Source of the DNA: JAJVID01 sp050247435
GTDB lineage: Bacteria > Acidobacteriota > Blastocatellia > RBC074
Assembly (NCBI GenBank): GCA_050247435.1
Contig: JBFWUF010000020.1
Span: forward strand, 1 to 64,000
Reading direction: 5' to 3'
DNA length: 64,000 nt
Position 1 is the first letter of the stretch, and each line of letters opens with the position of its first letter. This document shows, in pieces, positions 8,122 through 17,341 of the stretch. The position numbers were made by a program, and so were the translations under genes. Below the pieces are notes generated by a model. The model was not told the origin of the DNA and did no database searches. It saw nothing but the letters and a program-made list of their open reading frames with translations.

Positions 8122-8519
8122 CTTCGCAAGGCAAAGTTAAATTGCAGGTCTGGCTGTTAATCGTAGTCGTGTTCGCGCTCGGCGCTGTGACCGGCGGTTC
8201 GCTGGATCGGTTGTACCTGGCGAATAATAACTCCCTCAAACCCGCAACGCCTGGGCATGGCCCCCGCGGGCTTGAGAGGATAATCGGAAAGTTGAAGGGC
8301 GAACTGAATCTGAGCGATGAGCAGGTCCCCAAAATCCGAACAATCTTTGAAGAATCCCGCAAGGAATTTCCCCAAAGCCGGTTCGCTGAATGTCCGGGCT
8401 TCAAAGAGTCGCGCGCGCGCACACGGTCGCGCGTTCGCGAATTGCTGACGCCGGAGCAACAAAAGAAGTACGACGCGATCAACGCCCAGCGCGACGCCGA
8501 GGTGAGCAAAGATCGCTAA
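8118..8519 (+). CDS. Spy/CpxP-like membrane-anchored periplasmic protein
   Basis: The protein is 133 aa. An N-terminal hydrophobic segment (about residues 9-28) anchors or exports it. The rest is a helical hairpin typical of the Spy/CpxP/CnrX-like group: LNLSDEQVPKIRTIFEESRKEF, then RVRELLTPEQQKKYDAI. The LTPEQ motif is characteristic. It overlaps the putative anti-sigma gene by four bases. In known units of this type, such as CnrYXH, a periplasmic sensor of this fold controls the anti-sigma factor. A ligand cannot be read from the sequence. Confidence 0.75.
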   Translation: MTSQGKVKLQVWLLIVVVFALGAVTGGSLDRLYLANNNSLKPATPGHGPRGLERIIGKLKGELNLSDEQVPKIRTIFEESRKEFPQSRFAECPGFKESRARTRSRVRELLTPEQQKKYDAINAQRDAEVSKDR

Positions 8520-8575
8520 CGGCGCGAAACCCCCTTCGTCGGCCCGCTCTGTCACAATCAGATTCAAAAAGTGTT

Positions 8576-8611
8576 ATCCGGCACGGCGCTGACCCTGCCG
8601 GATATTTTTTT
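8576..8611 (+). terminator. Intrinsic terminator after the sigma operon
   Basis: A perfect 8-bp stem (ATCCGGCA at 8576-8583 with TGCCGGAT at 8596-8603) is followed by ATTTTTTTG. It ends the sigma, anti-sigma and Spy-like transcript and separates it from the phosphodiesterase gene. Confidence 0.8.
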
Positions 8612-8641
8612 GACCGAGTGTTTTTTCGAGAGGATATTTCC

Positions 8642-9934
8642 ATGCGTTTAATCATCGCCGCTTTCACGCTTGCGCTGTTCCTGTCAGCATCCGCCCTGGC
8701 TCAGGATTCAGGTGGCGCCGAAGCCGTGAAGAAACGCGCGCAGGAGCCGCGCAAAACCGGCGGCGCGCCGTTGCTCGTGATCTCAGTTGACGGGCTTGAT
8801 TACCGATACCTGCGCGACGCGAACAAGCTAGCCTTGAAGATTCCGAACCTGCGAAGGCTGATGCGCGAGGGCGAGGCGCCCGAAGGCGTCGAAGGTGTTT
8901 ACCCGACCGTCACCTGGCCTTCGCACACGACAATCATCACGGGTGTGGCTCCCGCCAAGCACGGCATTCTGGGCAACCGTCGCCCGAAATCGGAAGGCGG
9001 CGATTATTACTGGGACGTGTCGCTGTTGAAAACAAAGACGCTCTGGCATGCGGCGCGAGAGGCTGGATTGAAGACCGCCGCAATCACGTGGCCGGTCACC
9101 GTCAGCGCCGCGATTGATTTCAACCTGCCTGAATATTTCCGGCGCCGGCAGGGAGGCGCGATGGATTTACAGTCAATCGAATCGAAGGCCACGCCAGGGC
9201 TGGTCGAAAAGATCGCGAAGGTTTTTCCGTCTTACCCTCAGGAATGGATGGATGACCGCACGCGCGCACTGGCGACGATCTATCTGCTCAAACATGAAAA
9301 ACCCGATCTGATCCTGCTGCATTTCGTTGATCTCGACGCGGAAGCCCACCACAACGGCCCATTTTCGCGCGAGGCCAACGCGATGCTCGAACACACGGAT
9401 GAACTGATCGGACGGATTCTTGAAGCGGCGCCTCGACAAACGGTCATCGCAATTGTGTCGGATCACGGCTTCGAGCGGGCGGACAAGACGGTTGACGTGA
9501 ACCAGGCGCTGGCGCGCGAAGGTGTCAAAGGCGGCGTTGATCTCAGATTTGGATTCCTGACGACGAAAGATGAATCGGTTGCGCAATGGCTTCGTGAGAT
9601 GACCAAATCGGGCAAATACGGCGTGGGCCGCGAAATTCCGAAAGACGAATTCGCGCGATTCACTCCTGAGTTGAAAGATGTAGTCGCGGCGTTTGAATCA
9701 GCGGAGCATCATCTGTTTGGCGCAGCTCCTGCGGGAGAGATTTATTCAAAGCCGGCTGAGACCGGCGTTCATGGCTTGTGGCCCGGAAGAAAAGACTATT
9801 CGGCGTCGTTCATTTTGTGGGGGCAGGGGATCAAACCGTCGCGCAAGCCGCGAACCTCCATGCTTTCGATTGCGCCGAGACTGGCGAAAATTATGGGGCT
9901 GGATTGGCGTCCAGCCCCAGCGACGAAAGAGTGA
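8642..9934 (+). CDS. Secreted type I phosphodiesterase / nucleotide pyrophosphatase family protein
   Basis: The 430-aa protein belongs to the alkaline-phosphatase superfamily, ENPP branch. Residues 1-20 are a signal peptide ending ASALAQ. The metal and nucleophile region is VISVDGLDYRYL, then YPTVTWPSHTTIITG with the catalytic threonine. FVDLDAEAHHNGP and SDHGFERA supply further metal ligands. ENPP enzymes cleave phosphodiester or pyrophosphate bonds of nucleotides or lipids, and the substrate here is unknown. The start at 8642 is preferred over upstream in-frame starts because AGAGGA precedes it and the signal peptide begins there. Confidence 0.85.
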   Translation: MRLIIAAFTLALFLSASALAQDSGGAEAVKKRAQEPRKTGGAPLLVISVDGLDYRYLRDANKLALKIPNLRRLMREGEAPEGVEGVYPTVTWPSHTTIITGVAPAKHGILGNRRPKSEGGDYYWDVSLLKTKTLWHAAREAGLKTAAITWPVTVSAAIDFNLPEYFRRRQGGAMDLQSIESKATPGLVEKIAKVFPSYPQEWMDDRTRALATIYLLKHEKPDLILLHFVDLDAEAHHNGPFSREANAMLEHTDELIGRILEAAPRQTVIAIVSDHGFERADKTVDVNQALAREGVKGGVDLRFGFLTTKDESVAQWLREMTKSGKYGVGREIPKDEFARFTPELKDVVAAFESAEHHLFGAAPAGEIYSKPAETGVHGLWPGRKDYSASFILWGQGIKPSRKPRTSMLSIAPRLAKIMGLDWRPAPATKE

Positions 9935-9940
9935 TCTTTG

Positions 9941-10087
9941 GTAGTGGTTCAACAGGGAGAGACTTTTCATCCACGAATGTACACGAATGATCACGAATCA
10001 GGAGCCGCAGCCTGACAGCCAGGACTGATTTTATTCGTGGCCATTCGCGCACATTCGTGGCAGGTCTCTCCTGTCTGAGCCACTATC
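9941..10087. repeat. Long imperfect palindrome, CCACGAATG family (copy 1)
   Basis: GTAGTGGTTCAACAGGGAGAGAC on the left pairs imperfectly with GGTCTCTCCTGTCTGAGCCACTATC on the right. Inside, CCACGAATGTACACGAATG pairs with CATTCGCGCACATTCGTGG. It fills the gap between two convergent genes and could also act as a terminator hairpin. A second copy of the inner motif is at 60660-60775. Confidence 0.8.
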
Positions 10088-10101
10088 TGATCTTGGGCTG
10101 A

Positions 10102-12744
10102 TCAATACGACACGCCCAGCAACACGGCGTTGATGAACAGAAACTGTGTCATCTCGGCATACGCGCGATAATTCGGGTCTTCGGCGAAAGCGATGATGTG
10201 TCCCTGTCCCATCGGTTGATGAATCAGAAAAGCCTTTTGAGGAAGTTGTTCCATTGCGGAGTCCCACATCAACCCGCTTGCCAGAACGCGGTCTTTAACC
10301 GCGTAAATTCCCACGTTGCGGCCTTTGTCCAATTTGATCGGAGTGAAGACTCGCGTGCCTTCGACCAGCGCCTGAATCTCGCCGTCGGCGCCGGACGACA
10401 GCCAGTGGTCGTCGTCGAGTTGCACGCGCAGGATCGCGCCCGGAGTCAGTTCAGGTCGCTCTCGCGTTGGCTGAATCGCCTGAGTAATCGTCGCTGGGGC
10501 GCGTCCGGCTTCGCCCCTCGCTCCCGCGCCGCCCGCTCCAGAAGACTCGGTTTCAGGATTGCCGTCGCGCAATTCCGTGCGCGTGTCGAGCAACCCTACG
10601 CTTTCTCGCGCGGCCCAGCGCGAAGCCTCGGCGATTGTGATCAGCGTTCCGCCCGCTCCGACCCAGTCTTTGATTCGCCGCAGCGAGTCCCCGCTGAACG
10701 CGTAATTTCCAGACGGCAGGATGAACACGTCGTAACGCCGCAGATCAATCCGATTGAGCGAATTGACGCGCACCGCCGTGACCGATTGGCCGTAACGGCG
10801 TTCCAGCACGTAACGTGTCCAACCCGCCGACAGACTGCTCACCGGCGCATCCCACGCCAGCAGGACTTTCGGCGATTTCAGCGGGACGACTTGATTGCTG
10901 CCGAGCGATGTTCCTTCCGAAACGAACGCGCTGTCGAGTTTGACCACTTCCGCGCCGTGCCGCACGGCGATGGCGGCAAGCTTCAATCTCAGCTCGACGC
11001 CGTTGTCCGGCACGCGGAATACAGCCGCGCCTTTCGCGAACTTTCGGCCGGCGATGGTGAAAGGCTGGCTCAGGAAACGCGCGCGAAGGCCGCTCCGCAA
11101 CGCTTCGATCACCGCCGAGGCGCTCGTCGCATTCCACGGCAACGCATAGCCGACTATGGCGTCCGGCAACCCGATCTCGCTGGGCGCCGATGGCGTTACC
11201 GACGCCGCATCAACCGCCGACGTTTTGACGCCTGGCTCGCGTTCGACGCCAACGCATTCGACATCGTAAAGCATCGGCAAATTCCAGGCGGTGGTGTCGT
11301 AAATTTGATCGGGCAATCGTTTTGAGCGGCGGCTCTCCTGGCGCTTGACGAATTCGGCGTTCATCGGGGCCTGTGGGTCGAGCAGGTTGCGAACCAGCAT
11401 CCCGGCGGGTTGCGGCAACGGCACGATGAACGTTCCGGCAGGCAGCGTCCGCGCATCCAGTCTGATCGGCTCTTCGGCCCGCCGCACGATGACGCCGTTG
11501 TTGATCAGCGTGCGAATCAATCGCAGCGTCTGCCCGGCGTCCTGGCCAATCGGCAGCAGGTAAGCCTTAGTCATTCCTGCTCCCGCGCTCCGCCTGAATT
11601 CCAGATAATCGCGCAGCATCTTTTCGCGGTTGCGCGAAGCCGTCGCCGCTGTCGTGATCGCCGAAGTGAAGTGGCGAACCGCGCCGTCCAAATATGTCAG
11701 TGTGGCTTCGTCCTGCCGCCTGTAAGCAAGCCCGCGCGCCGAGGCCATTTCAAACGTCATCCCAATCGCGCCCTGCGCCATCGGCCAAGACACGCCGTAA
11801 CCGGGATAGAACGCGTCGAAGACCTCGCGGTTGAAATAAGCGAAGCCTCGTTCATCGAACCGCGCGGCGTTGGCCTGACCGAAAGCTTCAAGCCACGCGC
11901 CCTGAGTTTTAGTCATGTGCGGATTCGGCGGTTCCGCCGAGGGAGGGAAGTAGTAGGTTGAATCGCCGCCCATCTCGTGCAGGTCAACCACGACCTGCGG
12001 CGTCCATTCGAGCAGCAACTTCACGCGCCCGTGGCTTTCCGGCTGCGTCTGCGCGAACCAGTCGCGGTTCAGATCGAAGAGGTAATGGTTCGAGCGGCCG
12101 CCCGGCCACGGCTCGTCGTGTTCCGCCGACGCAGGTTCGGAATCAGGCGTCGCGGCTTGCCCCAGCAGGTTTTGGAAGACGAATCGCGCGCGTCCATCGG
12201 GGTTCTGCATCGGATCAATGATGACAATCGCTTCGCGCCGGATCAGATCAACCGTGGCGTCGTTCCGCGCGGCCAACAGGTGGTAGGCTTCGGCCATCGC
12301 CGCTTCGCCCGATGAAATTTCGTTGCCGTGAACGCCGTGGACGAGCGCGACCACGATGGGCAGTTCTTTGACCAACCGCTCGGCGTCCGGTTGCGCGAGC
12401 GATCCCGGATTGGCCAGCCGCTGCAACCCCGCTTTGATTTCGTCGAGCCGCCTGATGCGGTCGGCATTGGCTACGATAATCGCGTAAAGCTCGCGGCCCT
12501 CCCACGTCTCGGCGTATTTGACCAGTCTGGTTCGGTCCGGCGCGGCTTCATTCAGCGCTTTCAGATAACGAATGATCTCTTCTGGCGTCGTGACGCGCTG
12601 GCCGAAATCATGTCCGGTGATCTGTTTGAGCGAAGGGATGCGGGCGTCGTATTGCGCGCCGGGCGCGAATTCGATCTTTTGAGCCGTCGCGGACATGTGC
12701 AGAAACGCCGCCAGCGACAGAGCCAACAACAAGCGATAGGTCAT
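10102..12744 (-). CDS. Secreted M14-family zinc carboxypeptidase
   Basis: The 880-aa exported protein has a signal peptide (residues 1-21, ending ATAQ). The M14 domain spans about 50-370. HGNE at 139-142 gives the first two zinc ligands, DLHEM gives the third, and MTFEMAS near residue 320 carries the catalytic glutamate. ADRIRRLDEIK and QNPDGRARF are typical of the family. The C-terminal half (about 400-880) includes a glutamine-amidotransferase-like fold around residues 640-720 (PKVLLAWDAPVSSLSAGW, GGTLITIAE), an arrangement seen in large secreted M14 proteins. It presumably degrades extracellular peptides. It is alone in its transcription unit. Confidence 0.88.
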   Translation of the reverse strand: MTYRLLLALSLAAFLHMSATAQKIEFAPGAQYDARIPSLKQITGHDFGQRVTTPEEIIRYLKALNEAAPDRTRLVKYAETWEGRELYAIIVANADRIRRLDEIKAGLQRLANPGSLAQPDAERLVKELPIVVALVHGVHGNEISSGEAAMAEAYHLLAARNDATVDLIRREAIVIIDPMQNPDGRARFVFQNLLGQAATPDSEPASAEHDEPWPGGRSNHYLFDLNRDWFAQTQPESHGRVKLLLEWTPQVVVDLHEMGGDSTYYFPPSAEPPNPHMTKTQGAWLEAFGQANAARFDERGFAYFNREVFDAFYPGYGVSWPMAQGAIGMTFEMASARGLAYRRQDEATLTYLDGAVRHFTSAITTAATASRNREKMLRDYLEFRRSAGAGMTKAYLLPIGQDAGQTLRLIRTLINNGVIVRRAEEPIRLDARTLPAGTFIVPLPQPAGMLVRNLLDPQAPMNAEFVKRQESRRSKRLPDQIYDTTAWNLPMLYDVECVGVEREPGVKTSAVDAASVTPSAPSEIGLPDAIVGYALPWNATSASAVIEALRSGLRARFLSQPFTIAGRKFAKGAAVFRVPDNGVELRLKLAAIAVRHGAEVVKLDSAFVSEGTSLGSNQVVPLKSPKVLLAWDAPVSSLSAGWTRYVLERRYGQSVTAVRVNSLNRIDLRRYDVFILPSGNYAFSGDSLRRIKDWVGAGGTLITIAEASRWAARESVGLLDTRTELRDGNPETESSGAGGAGARGEAGRAPATITQAIQPTRERPELTPGAILRVQLDDDHWLSSGADGEIQALVEGTRVFTPIKLDKGRNVGIYAVKDRVLASGLMWDSAMEQLPQKAFLIHQPMGQGHIIAFAEDPNYRAYAEMTQFLFINAVLLGVSY

Positions 12745-12759
12745 TGCGATAGTCTCCTG

Positions 12760-12845
12760 CCTGGGGGCGCGCGCGGCTCGCGTGCGAGGCTTCGATAAAA
12801 GGCCGATTGATTAAGCCTCCGCACGCGAGCCGCGTGCGCTCCCAG
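12760..12845. repeat. Palindrome, CTGGGAGCGCACGC family (copy 2)
   Basis: CTGGGGGCGCGCGCGGCTCGCGTGCG pairs with the right arm ending GCGTGCGCTCCCAG. The core reads GAGGCTTCGATAAAAGGCC then GATTGATTAAGCCTC, nearly the reverse complement of the core of the copy at 31572-31657. Confidence 0.85.
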
Positions 12846-13007
12846 TGATTTAATTGATTGTGCGGAATTGCGGGCGGGATGTTACCGCAGCGGTTGACGC
12901 GGCGCCAACCATAACGGCGGTTGACTTGCGAATTCACGCGCGCCTATATTCCCGATTGCCGCGACCGTCCATCCTGCGAGAAAGCTCTGGAATTTACGAG
13001 GTGTGCG

Positions 13008-14942
13008 ATGAAGCGTCTTGTCGTCACATTCGCTTTTGCCTTCACGTTTTTCGTTTCGGCCTCGATGCGCGAAGCCGCCCAGTCAGGTTCAGCGCCGCCG
13101 TCGCCGCCGCCGCTGAAAGATGTCTGGCTCAAGGCGCAATCGAAACATTTCACGCTCATCGGCAACGCTTCTGAAAAAGATATTCGCGGAGCGGCAATGC
13201 GCCTCGAACAGTTCCGCGAAGCTTTCCTGCAAATCTTCTCTCCGCTGGCCATCAATTCTTCGGTTCCGGTCACGGTCATCGTCTTCAAAGACGACTCGGC
13301 GTACAGGCCGTTCAAGCCGCTTTATCAAGGCAAGCCCGCTGAAGTGACGGGATATTTTCAATCGAGCGGCGACACGGCTTACATCACGCTCGCCGCTGGC
13401 GGCGGCGAAATCAATCCTTACGCGATCATCTTTCACGAATACGTTCACGCGCTGACCAGCGGCGGATCGCGCTCGCTTCCAACCCCTCTACCAATTTGGT
13501 TGAGCGAAGGCGTGGCCGAATATTTCAGCACGTTTGAAGTGACCGGCGGTGGAAAGAAAGTCCGGCTGGGCAAAGAGATCACGAGCCACGCAAGGTTTCT
13601 GCGCGAGCGAACGCTGGCGCCGCTTCAAACTCTCTTCGCCGTTGATCAGGCTTCGCCGTATTACAACGAAACCGAAAAGAAGAATCTTTTTTACGCCGAG
13701 TCGTGGGCGTTGACGCATTACCTGCTGCACGGCGGCGGCGGCAAACGTCAATCCCAATTTCGCCGCTTCATCAACGATCTGGCGCGGGGCAAAGCGGTTG
13801 ACGAAAGTTTCAACCGGGCGTTTCAAACCGATTACGCGGGCATTGAGCGGGAACTGAAGAATTACATCATCCGCGGCGCGTATCAGGCCGAACAGATTAC
13901 TCTCGATCATCAGGTCGCGTTTGACGCGGAGACGCGTGTCGCATCGCTTGGCGAGGCCGAAGTTCAAGCCCATCTGGGCGACTTGCTCTGGCGCATTCAT
14001 CGCTCCGCTGACGGCGAGGCGTTTCTCAATCGCGCGCTCTCGATTGACCCGAATCTGGCGATGGCTCATTTCTCGCTCGGGACGCTGCGGATGCGGCAGA
14101 ACCGCTACGGCGAGGCGAGAAGCCATTTCCGGCGAGCGGTTGAAGCCGATCCGCAAAATCACCTTGCCCACTATTCCTACGCCTACGCGATTCACCGCGA
14201 ACACGTTGACGAAACCCAGTACGTCTCTGAAATTCCCGAAGATTCCGTGAAGACGATGCGGGAGGCGTTAGGCCGTGCGCGCCAACTCAACCCCAACTTC
14301 GCGGACACATACAAAATGCTCGCGTTCATCAATCTGGTTTTGGGCGAAGATTTGGACGAAGCGGTCATCCTGATCAACCGCGCAATCGCGCTTGCGCCTT
14401 ATCGCGAAGACATCGTCTACACGCTGGCTCAGATTCAGATGCGGCGGAAAGATTATGAGGCCGCGCGGCAAATCGCGCTGCGGCTTGCCGGCGGGGCGGT
14501 GAAATCCGACATTCGCGAGCGGGCGAGTTCGATGATCGAGAGCATTGCGAAGATCGAAGAATGGATGGCGAAAATGAAAGCTGAGGGCGAGGCGCGCGGC
14601 GCCGGGGCGCAATCGGGGCCAGCCAACCCGCATTCAAAGCGCCCGCCGCTACCGGGCGAGAATTTTAAGGGCGATCAGGTTCGCGGTTTTCTGACAAGGA
14701 TTGATTGCGACGACACGAGCATCACGCTGACGGTCAAAAGTGAATCGCGCCTCTTCAAGCTGCGCTCCCTGCAGCCGAAGCGGTTAATCTTCAAGCGCTA
14801 CACGCCCGAAATCCCCACCTCGGTAATCTGCGGCCCGCTCGATCCAGCCAGGCCGGTGATCGTAACCTACCGTGGCTCGCCTCAATCCAATTTCGACGGT
14901 GAACCGGTTGGAGTCGAGTTTGTGAAGCCGGACGGGAAGTAA
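13008..14942 (+). CDS. Secreted HExxH metallopeptidase-like protein with TPR repeats
   Basis: The protein is 644 aa. The start at 13008 begins a signal peptide (MKRLVVTFAFAFTFFVSAS). An N-terminal peptidase-MA-like domain has HEYVH near residue 142, then WLSEGVAEYF, giving HExxH and a downstream glutamate, the gluzincin arrangement. From about residue 330 come TPR-type repeats (HLGDLLWRIH, AMAHFSLGTLRMRQNRYGEA, DIVYTLAQIQMRRKDYEAA). The C-terminal 90 residues after a Pro-rich linker form a separate small domain. Several Acidobacteriota proteins share this layout. The substrate is unknown. Confidence 0.75.
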   Translation: MKRLVVTFAFAFTFFVSASMREAAQSGSAPPSPPPLKDVWLKAQSKHFTLIGNASEKDIRGAAMRLEQFREAFLQIFSPLAINSSVPVTVIVFKDDSAYRPFKPLYQGKPAEVTGYFQSSGDTAYITLAAGGGEINPYAIIFHEYVHALTSGGSRSLPTPLPIWLSEGVAEYFSTFEVTGGGKKVRLGKEITSHARFLRERTLAPLQTLFAVDQASPYYNETEKKNLFYAESWALTHYLLHGGGGKRQSQFRRFINDLARGKAVDESFNRAFQTDYAGIERELKNYIIRGAYQAEQITLDHQVAFDAETRVASLGEAEVQAHLGDLLWRIHRSADGEAFLNRALSIDPNLAMAHFSLGTLRMRQNRYGEARSHFRRAVEADPQNHLAHYSYAYAIHREHVDETQYVSEIPEDSVKTMREALGRARQLNPNFADTYKMLAFINLVLGEDLDEAVILINRAIALAPYREDIVYTLAQIQMRRKDYEAARQIALRLAGGAVKSDIRERASSMIESIAKIEEWMAKMKAEGEARGAGAQSGPANPHSKRPPLPGENFKGDQVRGFLTRIDCDDTSITLTVKSESRLFKLRSLQPKRLIFKRYTPEIPTSVICGPLDPARPVIVTYRGSPQSNFDGEPVGVEFVKPDGK

Positions 14943-14974
14943 AGATGGGAAATGAAGACGGGAAGCGATCTGGA

Positions 14975-15658
14975 TCACTTCGATTCGCCCAAGCGTATCT
15001 TGAAGACTGTGCCGATCGCGTGGACGTCACCTGGGCGCGCGCTGCCATCGTTCTGGCGCATGTAGAAAAATTCGGCGGTGAAGCTTGGCGAGAACTGCTT
15101 GATAATCCCGGCGGCGATGCGGTTGCGGGTTAACGCGTTCTGCGACCAATTGTAATAGACTTCGTCGAACACAAAGACGCGAAAGTCGAACGAGCCGAGT
15201 CTGGCCGGGTGGTCAATCTGCAACCGGTTGCGATACATCGTGAGATCGTTGTTGTTGTGACGCACACGACGCTCGATCAGGTTGCGGTCGGTGAAATTGA
15301 ATTTGCCCACCGGGAATTTGACGGTCGCGTTGAAGATCAACCGGTGCTCGAAGCTTTTGCGCGTCGCGGTCGGCTGCTTCGCTATGTAGAACCAGGTCGG
15401 CATGATCGTAAGGAACTTGTTGGCCTTGAACGCGACACCGACACCGCCGCGTTCGTCCACAAGATGAGTTAAATCGCGGCCGAGGCGCAGCGCGCCGATC
15501 ATCAACAGATCAACGCGCTCGCTCATCGGAATGATGAGCTGAGTTTCGTTCCAGAATTGAATATCTTCGCGCGGGTCGCTTACAGTTTGCGCGGACGTTG
15601 TCGCGGCGGCGCAAAACATCAGGGCAGTCGCCAGAACAGCGATGAACACTTGACGCAT
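14975..15658 (-). CDS. DUF2490 family outer-membrane protein
   Basis: The 227-aa exported protein has a signal peptide ending TTSAQ. The rest is alternating beta strands consistent with a small outer-membrane barrel, and features such as FWNETQLIIPMSERVDL, HRLIFNATVKF and YNWSQNALTRNRIAAGI match DUF2490. Its role is unknown. It converges with the peptidase-TPR gene (32 bp apart), and its upstream side carries a strong terminator belonging to the SulP gene. Confidence 0.75.
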   Translation of the reverse strand: MRQVFIAVLATALMFCAAATTSAQTVSDPREDIQFWNETQLIIPMSERVDLLMIGALRLGRDLTHLVDERGGVGVAFKANKFLTIMPTWFYIAKQPTATRKSFEHRLIFNATVKFPVGKFNFTDRNLIERRVRHNNNDLTMYRNRLQIDHPARLGSFDFRVFVFDEVYYNWSQNALTRNRIAAGIIKQFSPSFTAEFFYMRQNDGSARPGDVHAIGTVFKIRLGESK

Positions 15659-15684
15659 TTTGCTTATCGGAATTGTTAAAAGGA

Positions 15685-15720
15685 AAAGCCCTCTGCCGTA
15701 TTGCAGAGGGCTTTGTTTTT
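15685..15720. terminator. Strong bidirectional intrinsic terminator
   Basis: A perfect 12-bp stem (AAAGCCCTCTGC at 15685-15696 with its complement at 15703-15714, loop CGTATT) is flanked by GTTTTT on the plus side and TTTTCCTTTT on the minus side. On the minus strand it ends the SulP transcript. Confidence 0.9.
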
Positions 15721-15787
15721 ACCCGAATTTCGCCGCCGCCTCAAGCGGCGCGCGAACAATCTCGACCGGACAGATAGCGCGCAGTGA

Positions 15788-17194
15788 TCAATCACCAGTC
15801 GGAGAGTAGGCGGGGTTCGTTGCGTCCTTTTCCTGTTTGGCCTCAGTCTTCTTGATGAACTGGTAGGCGATTGCGTAGATGACAATCGCCGTCAGCACGC
15901 CCGTCAAGAAATCGGTCACAACCACCGCGATTGCCGTGTAGACCATCAACCCAACGTGAAACCTGCTCATTGCCAGCGCTTCTTTGACCTCAGCCGGCTT
16001 GACCATCGCCGTCGAGACGAAGAGGAGGATGCCGCCGATGCAGGCCATCGGCACGAGTTCCAAGTACTGCGCCAGGAATGCGGCCATCAGAAGTTTGAGA
16101 ACGCATTTGAAGATGCCGGCCAGCGGAGAGATCGCGCCGACCTTGATGTTGGTTGCCGTGCGGGCGAGCGCGCCTGTGTGCGGGAAGCCGTTGAGCAGCG
16201 GAACGATGATTTGCACCATGCCCTGTCCCCACAACTCCTTGTTCGGGTTGAACGGAATGCCTTTATTTTCAGCCAACCGGTCAGCCATTCGTGAACACAA
16301 CAGGCTCTCGACCGCCGAGACGAAGAGAATTGCGACGACGAAGTAAGCCAGGTCGAGCAGCGTCTTCGCGTCGGTCGGGATCGGTCCGGGCGTGGTGAAG
16401 ACGAAGAAATCGGTCGGTATGGCGCCGTATTTGTCCTTGATCAGCGTCAGCCCTTTGCCCGCGAAGATTGTCGAGGAGAGGCCTGTCGCCACGGCCAATG
16501 CGATCAACGGCGCCGGAATGAACGGCGAGACCTTGATCAGGTACTTCGTGATCAGGAAGGTGATCAGACCGAGCGCGACGGCGTACCAGTTGATGGCGCC
16601 GATGTTGGCGATGATGCCTGTTATCTTGCCCAGAAAGTTGTATCCCAGCGAAGCCTTGATGCCAAGCACCTCGCCGATCTGCGAGAGCGCGATCGTGATG
16701 GCGATGCCAATTGTGAAGCCGACCACGATGGAATGCGGCACGAGGTTCGAGAGACGGCCCAGCCGCGCCACACCCATCAACATCAGGATGACGCCCGCAA
16801 TCAGCGAAGCCAGAATCAGGAAGCTTAAATTGTAGGTCGCCATGATTCCGGCGATCACCGGGATGAACGCCGCTGTAGGCCCGTAAACCTGATACTTCGA
16901 TCCGCCGAACAGCGCGCCGACCAGCCCGGCTATGGCGCCGCCGACGATGCCCTGTTCGGGGCGCAGCCCCGACGCCATCGCAAAGCCCATCGCCAGCGGA
17001 ATCGCCACCATCGCGACGATCAAGCCGGCGGTGAAATCGCGAAACACGTTGAGCTTCCAATTGCCTTTGCCCACATCCTCGTAACGTCCATCGAGCGGGT
17101 TCAGGTAATACGACAGCCTTCCCAAAAGATGGGTGTTGTCACGTTCGTTCACCGGCTGTTTGTTCAATTGTTGGATTGTCGCTTTCTCCATCAC
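15788..17194 (-). CDS. SulP-family anion transporter without a STAS domain
   Basis: The 468-aa integral membrane protein matches SulP transporters: FTAGLIVAMVAIPLAMGFAMASG near residue 55, VYGPTAAFIPVIAGI, then about ten further membrane segments. It lacks the C-terminal STAS domain found in most SulP proteins, ending soon after the last helix with a short charged tail. The adjacent upstream gene is a beta-carbonic anhydrase. SulP proteins paired with carbonic anhydrase typically carry bicarbonate, so bicarbonate uptake is the favoured substrate by context, although sulfate cannot be excluded. Confidence 0.88.
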   Translation of the reverse strand: MMEKATIQQLNKQPVNERDNTHLLGRLSYYLNPLDGRYEDVGKGNWKLNVFRDFTAGLIVAMVAIPLAMGFAMASGLRPEQGIVGGAIAGLVGALFGGSKYQVYGPTAAFIPVIAGIMATYNLSFLILASLIAGVILMLMGVARLGRLSNLVPHSIVVGFTIGIAITIALSQIGEVLGIKASLGYNFLGKITGIIANIGAINWYAVALGLITFLITKYLIKVSPFIPAPLIALAVATGLSSTIFAGKGLTLIKDKYGAIPTDFFVFTTPGPIPTDAKTLLDLAYFVVAILFVSAVESLLCSRMADRLAENKGIPFNPNKELWGQGMVQIIVPLLNGFPHTGALARTATNIKVGAISPLAGIFKCVLKLLMAAFLAQYLELVPMACIGGILLFVSTAMVKPAEVKEALAMSRFHVGLMVYTAIAVVVTDFLTGVLTAIVIYAIAYQFIKKTEAKQEKDATNPAYSPTGD

Positions 17195-17341
17195 TGCTGG
17201 TTCTCCTACGGCATTTAAGCTCTGGCAGCATTTAAGCTCCGGGCGCTGATAATCACCCGCAAGGCAGACGAATCCCCCTCGCGCGTCTTCCTGACCGCTA
17301 TCTGCTTTGAGATTTGAAATAAGGAATGAGAGAAGTCCCGC

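Noticed and set aside
8390..8641. Upstream extension of the phosphodiesterase gene
   Set aside because: It overlaps the Spy-like gene and crosses a clear terminator; the signal peptide starts at 8642.
11410..11961. Long plus-strand frames opposite the M14 peptidase
   Set aside because: They are Arg/Ala-rich shadows of a high-GC gene whose zinc motifs are clear on the minus strand.
12921..13007. Upstream extension of the HExxH-TPR gene
   Set aside because: The extension would put about 29 polar residues before the signal peptide.
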